DNA from: Phycisphaerales bacterium
GTDB taxonomy: Bacteria > Planctomycetota > Phycisphaerae > Phycisphaerales > UBA1924
Length of the DNA stretch: 64,000 nt
Reading direction: 5' to 3'
Assembly: GCA_029260515.1 (NCBI GenBank)
Contig: JAJDDC010000060.1
Coordinates: 1 to 64,000, forward strand
How positions within the stretch are numbered: position 1 is the stretch's first letter; each line of letters begins with the position of its first letter. Under the pieces are notes generated by a model. The model ran no database searches, had not been told where the DNA came from, and saw only the letters and a program-made list of their open reading frames with translations. Both the position numbers and the translations under genes were made by a program. Shown in pieces: positions 35,579 to 46,700 of this stretch.

Positions 35579-37675
35579 ATGATGCCAACGGTGTTATTGA
35601 ACAGGCACGCCCGCCTCCGGGCGTGGGGGTTGGTTTGCCGCCTTGTCGTGGGGCTGGCTGTGCTGTGCGCCCCGGTCGGGGTGGCGCGGGCACAGGACGG
35701 CGTGGACGACGCTGGCGGGGTGGTGGACGTTGATGGCGCCGACACGACCGGTGTCGAGGCGACGTCCAACGACGCGGTCGACGGCGCGGTGACGGACGCC
35801 GGGGCAGATACACCCGACGACGGCGCGGTCGGCGTGGACCTGACAGCGCCCGACGAGACGGTGGACGGACGCGCGTTCGACGTGGCGCCCCTGGAGGTGC
35901 GGTTCTTCCGCGAGCACCCGCTGCACCTGAGCGCGGGCCAGGTTGCGGCGCTCGAGGTCGATCTCGGCGTGACCGACGAGGGGTATGTTGCGCCCCGCGC
36001 GGGCGTGGCGGTGCAGACGCTGACGATCGGCCAGCTGGGCGACGGGACGGTCCGGCGGATGTACGCATCGGCGATCACGCGGGTACTCAACCGGATCGCG
36101 ACGGAGTTCAAGGCCAACTCGATCATCGGCGTGTTCGTTGCGCCGGACCCGAACCAGTTGATCCTGCTCGAGGGGGGCGAGGACTACCGCGAGGCGGGGG
36201 ACACTGCGCTGACGCTGGTCGTGTACACGGCCCGTGTGACACGGGTACGGTCGATCGCGTCGGGGTCGCGGATCGACCGCGAGGAGCGGATCGACAACCC
36301 GAGGCACGCGTGGATCCTGGACAAGTCGCCCGTGCGGGTCTACGAGGAGGGGGCGCCCCAGGAGGAGCGGAGCGATCTGCTGCTCAAGGACCAGCTCGAC
36401 GAGTACGCGCTGCGGCTCAACCGGCACCCCGGGCGCCGCGTTGACATCGCGGTCGCGCCCGCCGAGGGGATCGGCAACGCGGAACTGCAGTACCTGGTCC
36501 AGGAGAACAAGCCCTGGAGCGCGTACTTCCAGATCTCGAATACGGGCACGGATAGCACGAACGAGTGGCGCGAGCGGTTCGGTTTCCAGCACACCCAGCT
36601 GACGAACCACGACGACATCCTGCTGGTCGAGTACGTGACGGCGGCGTTCAAGTCCTCGCACCTGGTCTCGGGCTCGTACGAGCGACGCCTGCGTGACTCG
36701 GAACGCTGGCGTTGGCGGATCGACGCGAACTGGAACCAGTTCGAGGCTTCCGAGGTCGGCATCCTGGGCGAGACGTTCACGGGCACGGGCTGGGGCGTCG
36801 GTGGCGAGCTGATCTGGAACGTCCGCCAGAGGCACGAGGTGTTCATCGACCTGGTCGCGGGCGCGCGGTTCCAGCACATCGAGGTGACCAACCCCGGCAT
36901 CTTCATGGGTATGGGCGAGGAAGACCTGTTCCTGCCGCGGGTCGGGGTCCGGGCCGAGCGGTACACGGAGACCAACGGCGCCAACGCGTCGGTGATGCTC
37001 GAGTGGTCGCAGTCGGGCGTGACGGGCGCGAGCGTGCGGAACCTCGAGCGGCTGGGGCGGATCGCGCCCGACAAGGACTGGGCGGTGCTGCGAGTCGATG
37101 CGCAGATGAGCACGTTCCTCGAGCCGTTGATCGACAGGGCGGCGTGGGAGGACGCGACGACACCGGGGACGTCGACCCTGGCGCACGAGATCGTCGCATC
37201 GGTCAAGGGCCAGTACGCGTTCAACAATCGCCTGATCCCGCAGCAGGAGGCGGTGCTGGGCGGTCTGTATACGGTGCGTGGGTACGACGAGTCGGTGGTC
37301 GCCGCGGACACGACGCTCGTGATCTCGGGCGAGTACCGGTTCCACGTGCCGCGTGCGCTTGCGATCAATCCCGAGCCGACGGCCAAGGCGTTCGGCAAGC
37401 GGCCGTTCAAGTGGTCCCCCCAGCAGGTGTACGGGCGGCCGGACTGGGACCTGGTCCTGCGTGCGTTCATGGACGCGGGTTGGAGCTGGAACAGCAAGCG
37501 GCTGCCGTTCGAGCGCAACGAGAGCATGCTGGGCGCCGGCGTGGGGGCGGAGCTGCTGATTATGCGGAACTTCTCTGCCCGTGTGGACTGGGCGGTCGCG
37601 CTGTCTGACCTGGACAACGGGGCGGGCAAGAAGGGCGATCAGCGGGTTCATTTTGTGCTGACCTTGCTGTTCTGA
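35579..37675 (+). CDS. TpsB-type outer-membrane transporter (ShlB/FhaC/HecB family)
   Basis: TpsB proteins are Omp85-superfamily barrels that export one large TpsA partner. The 698-aa protein starts at ATG 35579 and has a signal peptide ending near A-R-A-Q (residues 38-41). An acidic linker (about 42-100) is followed by a POTRA-like region: F-F-R-E-H-P-L-H-L, then L-T-I-G-Q-L, Y-A-S-A-I-T-R-V-L-N-R-I and N-S-I-I-G-V-F-V. From about 290 on, alternating beta strands form the barrel, with the conserved loop-6 motif V-R-G-Y in Y-T-V-R-G-Y-D-E, and it ends in F as outer-membrane proteins do. tpsA begins 68 bp downstream. Confidence 0.85.
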   Translation: MMPTVLLNRHARLRAWGLVCRLVVGLAVLCAPVGVARAQDGVDDAGGVVDVDGADTTGVEATSNDAVDGAVTDAGADTPDDGAVGVDLTAPDETVDGRAFDVAPLEVRFFREHPLHLSAGQVAALEVDLGVTDEGYVAPRAGVAVQTLTIGQLGDGTVRRMYASAITRVLNRIATEFKANSIIGVFVAPDPNQLILLEGGEDYREAGDTALTLVVYTARVTRVRSIASGSRIDREERIDNPRHAWILDKSPVRVYEEGAPQEERSDLLLKDQLDEYALRLNRHPGRRVDIAVAPAEGIGNAELQYLVQENKPWSAYFQISNTGTDSTNEWRERFGFQHTQLTNHDDILLVEYVTAAFKSSHLVSGSYERRLRDSERWRWRIDANWNQFEASEVGILGETFTGTGWGVGGELIWNVRQRHEVFIDLVAGARFQHIEVTNPGIFMGMGEEDLFLPRVGVRAERYTETNGANASVMLEWSQSGVTGASVRNLERLGRIAPDKDWAVLRVDAQMSTFLEPLIDRAAWEDATTPGTSTLAHEIVASVKGQYAFNNRLIPQQEAVLGGLYTVRGYDESVVAADTTLVISGEYRFHVPRALAINPEPTAKAFGKRPFKWSPQQVYGRPDWDLVLRAFMDAGWSWNSKRLPFERNESMLGAGVGAELLIMRNFSARVDWAVALSDLDNGAGKKGDQRVHFVLTLLF

Positions 37676-37743
37676 GGTCGTGTGGCCTGATTGGGCTGTC
37701 CCGGAGCGGGCGGTTCTGGGACGATGACGGCTGGAGGCTGAAT

Positions 37744-40700
37744 ATGCGGGCTCGTGAACTGATGAGGGCGGCCGGTCGGGCGATCGGGTGCCGGGGCGCG
37801 ATCGGGGCGGCGTTGCTCGCCGGCGGGGCAACGCACGCGGTGGCGGGGCCCGAGGGCGAGGACGTCGTCAGCGGCTGGGCGGAGTTCTACAGGGACGGTG
37901 TGTTCACGTATATCTACGTGAGCGACATGGCGATCATCCAGTACGACGCGTTCAACATCGAGTCGTGGGAGACCGTCCGGTTCCTGCAGCCCAGCGAGTT
38001 CAGCCGCGTCCTCAACCGCATCGACAGCGCGATGCCGACGTTTATCAACGGCACGCTTGAGGCCAACGGGCAGGTCTTCTTCGTCAACCCCGCGGGCATC
38101 TACTTCGGCGGCGGCGCGGTCGTGGACGTGGGCGGGATCTACGCGGCGGCGGGGCACGTCTCGGACGCGGACTTCGCGGCTGGCATCAACAACTTCACGG
38201 GCCTGCAGGGTGAGGTGGTCAACCACGGGACGATCCGCTCGTCTGGCTCGGTCGCGATGCTCGGCAGGCGGGTGGCCAACTTCGGGCAGGTGATCGCCGA
38301 CGATGTGGTGACGATGGCCGCGGGCGACGAGGTACTCATCGGCGAGCGAGACGGGCACGTGTTCGCGCGTGTCACCGGCTCGGGCCTGAACACGGGAGGG
38401 CCGGCGACGCAGATGGGCGTCGAAAACGCGGGCACGATCCGCTCGGGCGGTCAGGTGATCCTGGGCGTGGGCGACCACTTCGCGCTGGCGCTGTTCGACA
38501 CGTCGGAGATCTACGCGCAGGCGGTCGATATCCACGGGCGCAACGGCTCGCATATCAGCGTCGCGGGCAAGATCGACGTCACCGGGGAGACGGGCGGGCG
38601 CGTCCACGTGCTGGGCGACTACATCGAGATCGACAACGCCACGATCGACGCCTCGGGCGAGCTGGGCGGGGGCACGATCCGCATCGGCGGGGACTACCAG
38701 GGCGACGGGTACCTCTGGCGGGCCAAGGCGACATGGATCGGGCAGAACGCGCTGCTCAGGGCGGACGCGATCACGCAGGGCGACGGCGGGGCCATCGTCG
38801 TCTGGGCCGACGGCGCGACGGGGTTCGCGGGCACGATCAGCGCCAAGGGCGGGTTGCTCGGGGGCGACGGCGGGTTCGCGGAGGTCTCGGGCAAGGGCTG
38901 GCTGAGCTTCAACGGGGGCGTGGACCTGACCGCGGCCTTTGGCGACAAGGGCACGCTGCTGCTGGACCCGACGAACATCCGCATCTTCGACGGGCCCGCG
39001 GGCTCGGGGGACGTGGACTCGAGCGCGACCAACGCGGACTTCATCTTCGGCGCCGCCGACGCGGACCCGGGCGACATGGAGACCTCGATCGCCAACGCGG
39101 ACATCGTGACGCTGCTGGACACGACGGATCTGATCCTCCAGGCGAACAACGACATCCTGATCGAAGGCTCGATCGACGCGTCGGGCAACGCGGGCGACCA
39201 CTCGCTCTCGCTCAACGCGGGGCGGAGCGTCGTGATCTCCGACAACGTGTCGATCTTCCTGCGGGGCGCGTTCACGGCGACGGTCAACGACATCATGGCC
39301 AACGCCGACCGCGGCGTAGGCGCGGGCGCGTTCACGATGGGCGCCAACTCGGTCATCAACACCACCTTCGGGGCGGCGGACGGCGCGATCACGGTCACGA
39401 GCCAGGACGGGCGGACGGGCGCGGAGCTTGCTGGTGATTTCACCCTGGGGACGCTCAACGCCGGGACCGGCGCGATCTACCTGACCGTTGAGGGTGACGA
39501 CGGCTCGGCGTCGTTCTTGTCGGCGGCGGGCGGCGCCTCGCTCACGGGCGGGCTGGTCGAGCTGAACAACGCGATGGTCGGGGGCGACCTGGGCTCGGGC
39601 GCCTCGGCGCTGTCGATCAGCACGCCCCTGTTCGCCGCGGCGACCTCGGGCGACGCGTTCCTCTCGTTCTCGGGCGCGACGACGATCGGCGCGATCGACT
39701 CGACCACGGGCGTCTCGTCCACGGGCGGGTCGGTCTCGATCGTCTCTGACTCGCTGCTCACGCTCGACGAATCGGTCTCGATCGCGACGGACAATGAGTC
39801 GATCACCCTCGACGTCGCGGACCTGGACATCGACGTGGTTGGCGGCGCGCTCGTCACGACCAACGGCGGGACCGGGCGGTCCATCATCATCACCGGCGGC
39901 GGCGGGACCATCGACATGGCCTCCGGGCTGGGTACCGGCCTGGTGCTCTCGGCCAAGGAGATCCGTGCGCTGCTCGCGCCGACGCTCCAGTTCGGGGACG
40001 GTTCGACCACGCTCCTGAGCGTCGGCGACGTGGTGCTCACGGACTACACGGGCGCGGACGTCGTCATGCGGGCGACGGGCGCCGGCGGCGCGATCGACTT
40101 CACGCCCTCGGGCGCGACCACGCTCGAGTTCGTGTCGCTCGACGCCCAGAGCGCCGGCGGCATCACCTTCGGCGCCAACGTCTCGGGCATCCACGCCAGC
40201 GCGGGCGGGACGCTCACGCTCGACGCGGGCGCGGGGGGCATCTTACTGCCGGGCGGCGTGTTCACGCTGGGCATGGCGGGCACGACGACCACCCTCGCCA
40301 GCGGCGTCACCAGCGCCACGGGCGCCCTGACGCTCGAGGGCATGGTCGGCATCGACAACATCGCGGCGCCCTCGCTCTCGATCATCACGGTCCTGGGCAC
40401 GACGATCAACGGGACGCTGGACGCGAACGGGGCGGATCTCACGCTCGTCGCGGGCGGGCTGCTGGACGTGACCGGGATGCTGGTGACCGACGGCGGCGCC
40501 TTGGCGTTGCTGGCTGGCGACTTGTCGATCGCCGGCTCGATCAACGCGGGCGCGGGCGGGGTGAGCATCACCTCCACCAACGGCATCGAGCTGGGTGTCG
40601 CCAGCGGCGGCGGCGGCGTGATGGTCATCGACAACACGGAGCTGTCCAAGATCTCGGGCGGGTCGCTCACGATCGGCTCGGGGATCACGCCCTCGATCCG

Positions 40701-43700
40701 CGTCGAGGGCGTGGACGGCGCGGCGCTGGGCGGGGACGTGCTCGCCGGCTTCGGCACTGGCGCGATCATGCTCGTCGGTGACGTTGTGACGTTCGAGGGC
40801 GCGGCGTCCGTGTTCTCGAACCTCGAGGTCACCGCCGCGACGAGCTCGACCATCAGCGTCAACCTGACCACCGAGACGGGCGGGATGGTCTTCACGAGCC
40901 CCGACCTGTCCATCGGCGGCGGGCTGATGGTTACGTCGGCGGGCGAGCTGATGATGGGCGACGTCACGCTCACGGGCGTGGGCGGGACCGTGACTTTGGC
41001 CAGCGGCGGCGGGATGGGCGTCACCATGGGCGGCGTCACAAGCACGATGGGCTCTGGCCTGACGGTCAACTCCGCGGCAGGTATCTCCGCCGGGGCGATC
41101 GACCTTGGCGCGGGCGCGCTGGTCGCGAACGTCGATCAGGGAGCGGACGACTCGACGACGAGCGATTTCGACGCGATCACGGCGGCGTCCGTCTCGGTCG
41201 TCGCGGCCAACGCGGCGACGCTGAACTTCAACGGCCTCATCACGACCACCGCGGGCGGCGTCACCCTCGACGCGCTCGCGGGCGGCGACATCAACATCAC
41301 GTCTGGCGGGATCGACGCGACGGGCGGCGCCATCGACCTGACGGCGATGACCACCGCGATCGCCGCGGGGCTCACGGCCAACACGCACGGCATCTCGGTC
41401 ACGGGCGACCTGTCGATCGGGCAGGGGCTGACGCTCAACGCGATGGGCGGGGCGATCGGCGTGACCGGGGGCGTGAGCCTCACGGGCGCGGGCGGGACAG
41501 TCACGCTGACCAGTGCCGACACCTTCGGCATCACGACCGGCTCGATCACGAGCACGATGGATTCGTCGCTGACGATCAACTCGGGCGATGCGGTCACACT
41601 TGGCGCAATCGACCTTGGCGCCGGGGCGCTGCTGGCCAACATCGACCAGGGCGCCGCGGGCGCGACGACCAGCTCGTTCGGGTCGGTCGCGGCGGGCTCG
41701 GTTTCGATCCTGGCGGCCAACGACGCGACGCTGGACTTCGGGGGGCTGATCAGCTCGACGGCGGGCGTCGTGACGATCAACTCGGGCGCGGGCGGGGCGA
41801 TCAACATCAACGCTGGCGGGATCGACGCGGCGGGCGGGGCGGTCACGCTGACCGGCTCGACGACGCTGCTGGCCGACATCGTCTCGGCGGGCGAGTCGGT
41901 CACGTTCGTGGGCGATCTGACGCTGGGCGGCGCGGGCGCGCGGTCGATCACGATCACCGGCGGCGGCGCGGGCGACCTGATCGACATGCAGGGCGGCCTC
42001 TTTGCCCTCGCCGGCCAGGGGCTCACACTCAACGCGGGCACGGGCTCGGTGAACTTCGGCGATGCCTCGGGCGACGGCGTCGGGCAGGGCGGGATGGCCC
42101 TGGGCGACGTGCTTGTGAGCAACGCGACGACGGTGACCATCAACGCGGGGCTCTTCACCGCCGAGTCATTCAGCGCGGGCGTCGGGGGCACGGTCGGGAC
42201 GGTGGACTTCGGCGAGGCCACCGGCCTGGTGACGCTCACGGGCGCCAACGGGTCCGGGCACGCGTTGGAGATCGACGCGGCGACACTGATCACGCTGGCG
42301 CACGCGGTCAACTCGACGGGCGCGGGCGCAACGGTGATGCTCAGCGGCCCGGTCAACCTCAACAACGATCTCGCGACCAACTCGGGCTCGATCACGTTCG
42401 TGAACGACGTGACCCTGGGCGGCGCCGGCACGCGGCTGGTGACGATCAACTCCGGCAACGCGGGCGACACGATTGATTTCCGGGGCAACCTGGACGCCGC
42501 GGCGGGCGAGAACCTGACGCTCAACGCCGGCACGGGCGATGTCACGATCGGCGACAGCATGGCGGTTGACGTCCACGGCGGCGTGGGCGCCCTGGGCGAC
42601 GTGCTGGTCACCGACGCGGGGCTGGTCACGATCAACGGATCGATGACCGCCAACTCGCTGTCGATCGGCGTGGGCGGGACGGTCGGGACCGCGACGCTGA
42701 ACGTCGGGACGACGACGCTGACGCTTCTGGGGGCGAGCGGGGGCGGGTACGCCGTCTTCATCGACGCGGGCACGCAGATCACGCTCAACGGCAACATCGA
42801 CTCGCAGGGCGCGGGCGCCCACGTCTCGTTCGACGGCCCGACCACGCTCGGCGGGGACATCCAGATCAACGCCGCGGACCTCGGCTTCAACGGCGACGTT
42901 CTGCTCTCGGGCGGCGGCACGCTGCTGCTGACCATCCTGAACGCGGGCGTGTCCGACTCCATCCTCTTCGCGGGGAACCTGGACGCGAACGCGGGCGAGA
43001 ACCTCACGTTCGACGTCGGCATCGGGGCGATCACGCTCGGCGACGCCGGCACGGACCAGATCGGGTTCGCGGGCGAGCTGGGCGACGTGCTCGTGCTCAA
43101 CGCGGGTGCGGTCGATGTCAACGGCGCCATGAAGGCCGAGTCGTTCACCGCGGGCACGATGGGCACGGTCGGGAGCGTGATCTTCGCGAACGGTCCCGGC
43201 ACACTCGTCTCGACGTTCTCCGGGCAGAACGCCGCGGGCTACGCGCTGCAGCTGGACGTGACCAATAGCCTGGCTCTGAGCCAGGCGATCCGGGCCACGA
43301 GCATGGCCGCGGGCGGGGGCGCGATCGACGCGAACGCCGGCGCGGGCATGATCACGTCCATGGGCGATTTCGACATCGAGTCCACGGGCTCGCTGATCCT
43401 CCGCTCGGCCGTGATGAGCGGGGGCGACATCCTCGTCACGCTCGACACGGGCTCGCTGGGCGGCATGACGGGCGCCTTCGAGGGGCTCGACGGCGGTGAT
43501 ATCTCTGTCAGCAGCGGCGGGGGCGCCCTGGCCCTGACGTTCAACGGCGCGATCGTGTCCGACGGCGTCGCGGGTGTCGAACTCGACGCGATGTCGGGCG
43601 GGTCCCTGTTGTTCAACGCGGGCTCGTCGATTACGACGACGGGCGGGGCGATCGCGGGCGACGGGAGCGTGGATCTGACCGGGGCGGTGACGCTCGCGAC

Positions 43701-46700
43701 CGATCTGACGATCGACACGTCGGCCGCGGGCGCCTCGGGCGGGGACATCACGATCAACAACGCGGTCAACGCCGACGTCGCGGGCACGCGGGCGCTGGAC
43801 CTGCAGGCGGGTGACGGCGTGGTCACGGTCGCCTCGATCGGCGACCTCAACCGCCTGGACAGCCTGACGATCGACGCGGGCGGCGGGACGATCAACTTCC
43901 GTGGCCTGACGTACGCCGCCGAGGGGCAGAGCTACGCCGCCAACCTGTTCAGCGTGGACACGCTGTCGGCGCCCGCGAGCGTGCTGTTCACCGGGCACGC
44001 CTCGCAGGCGGGCGACATCGTGTTCATGGGCGGGACGATGGCCCTCGCGTCGATGCACGACGTCACCTTCAACGCGCCCAACGGCAGCATCACGCTCGTC
44101 CCCATCACGGGCGGGCCCAGCAACTCGATCTTCCTGACCACCTCTGGCACCGCGACCCTGGGCGGCCTGGGCACGGCGCTCAACCCGTTCAACGAGATCC
44201 AGATCACCGCGACCGAGATCAACCTCGGCGGGATGATCTTCGGCGTCGGGCCCCTCTCGCTCCGCCCATTCGGCGCCGGGCAGGCGATCGAGGTCGGCGG
44301 CCTGGCCGACTCGGGCGGCGGCGTCCTCGACCTGACGATGGGCGACCTGGCGATGCTGGGCGACGGCTTCGCGTCCATCCTCATCGGGCGCAGCGACGGC
44401 ACGGGCCTCATGGGCATCCACGGCTTCACGTTCCTCGACTCGGTCAGCCTCGCGACCAGCGGAAACATCCTCATCGACGGCCTGCTCGCGACCTCGACCG
44501 CCGGCGACACGATCACGCTCGGCGACAGCGTCGCCCAGTCCAGCGTCATCACGCTCGACGTTGGGGGCGCGACGATCACGACCAACAACGGCGGCATCAC
44601 CGCCTACGGCTCGCTCAGCCTTGCCCAGTCCTCGACGATCTCGACGGGCGCGGGCGCCGGGAGCCTCATGGTCACGGGCGTGACCGACGCGGTAGACGCG
44701 GGTGTCCAGGGTCTGACGGTCAACACCGGCACGGGCGCGATCGACTTGGGCAGGATCGGCGGGACCACGACGCTGGCCTCGCTCTCGCTCAGCGGTGGCG
44801 ACATCTTCCTCGACGGCATCGGGACTTCCGTCCTCCAGGGCGTCAACGGCTTGGTTGACGTCACCTCCGCCGGCCTCGTCACGCTCGGCGGCGTCGATTA
44901 TCGCGCGGGCGAGCAGATGTGGTCCTCCGCCGGCGGGTTCCTGGCCGCGTCCGATCTGGACTTCACGGTCTTCACGGGAACAGGCCTGACGATCGGCGGC
45001 GGCGACTTCACGCTCGCCGGCAACTCCTTCAACGCCCTCACCGCCGGGCAGAACGTCTCCATCACTTCCGCATTCGTCGGATCGGGCGCGATCGGCGAGA
45101 CATTCGTGGTCGACTCGAATGGCGGGGTCGTTTCCCTGGCCGACCTCGGCTCCTCTGGCGGGCGTCTTGCCTCTGTCGAGGTCCGCGGAACGACTGTCGC
45201 CCTCAACGACGTGTACACCCTCATGCAGGCGGGCGCGACGGGCGACCAGACGTTCGTCGGCGAGCTGACGCTCGCGAGCACGTACGACTCGATGGGCGGG
45301 GACATCCTCTTCGATGGAAACGTCACCGGGCTGAGCACGGTCGTCGCGAACGCCGCGGGCGGCACGATGACGTTCACCGGGACGAACCTGACGGCGCCCA
45401 GCTGGGACCTGATGGCGGCGTTCTACGACTTCACCGGCTCGCCCTCGGTCTTCATGGAGGCGACGGCGGGGAACATCGCCTTCATGGGCGGGCAGATCCG
45501 TCTGCTGGGCCCGAGCGACATCACCTTCGAGGCCATCAGCGGCGTCAGCGACATCATCCTCGCGAACATCCTCGGCAACGGGACCGAGGACCTGATCGCG
45601 ACGGCGACGGGAACGATCTTCACCAACGGCGCCGGCACGAGCGCCGGCACGGGCGTGGACACGACGACGCTCACCGCAGAGGAGATCGAACTCAGCGGCG
45701 CCGGTTTCTGGAGCAACATCGTCAGTCTCATCCCGTACATGGCGGGGACGGACGTCAACGTCGCGATGGGCACGAGCGGGACGAGCCTGGACCTGACGGC
45801 CGCCGAGCTCAACTCGCTCATGGGCCTCGACGAGTTGTACATTGGTCGCCTGGACGGCACAGGCCTGATGAGCGTCGGCGCCCTGACCCTCTCGTCGTAT
45901 CTCGAACTGCAGATGCAGGGCGCCGGGGGCCAGATCGAGGTCTACGGGCCCTTGTCGATCCTCGGCGGGGATTCGGTCTACTTCCGTTCGTTCGATCCGA
46001 TGCTGCTGGCCGGTTCGGTCACGACCCAGGGCGGGGACTTCACGTCCGACACCACGGTCGAGGTCAGCGGGACCGCGTCGATCACGACCGGCGGCGGCGA
46101 CGTCAACGTCGCGGGGCACTTCGACGGTCTGAGCGACGGCGACGGGGACCTGACCATCAGCTACGGCTCGGGCGCGGTCAACTTCACCGCCGGCACGTAC
46201 GGCTACGGCTCGACCAAGCGGCTGAGCAGCCTCCACCTGATCGGCGACGCAATTACGCTCCAGCTCGCCCGCACGCAGGGCTCGCAGACATACTCGGGTG
46301 TGACCACGCTGGACAGCACGTTCGGGACCGCCCTGGCGGACGCGGTCAACGGCGGCATCACCTTCGAGAACGACGTCTATGTCTGGGGCGACTCGCTGGT
46401 CATGATGGGCGGGGCGAACCAGACGACGTTCATGGGCGACGTGTTCGGCATGAACACGGGCGCCGACGTCCTCCGTATCAACGCCGGACCTGCGGGCTTC
46501 GTCCGCTTCGAGGGCGGCGTGGGCACGGCGGCCAAGGAGCTCGAGTCGCTGTTCATCGACGACGCGGTCTCCACGACATTCCTGGGCGACGTGTACGCCG
46601 CCGATCAGCTCGATATCACCGGGACGGCGATCCTCGACGCCTCGGGCGACGCGGACTCGGTCCTGGTCTTCTGCGGCACGGACGTGACCTTCAACAACGC

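Noticed and set aside
40921..43260. Regular repeats in tpsA as a CRISPR array
   Set aside because: Units are 490-510 bp, in frame and diverged; there are no short identical repeats with spacers and no cas genes.
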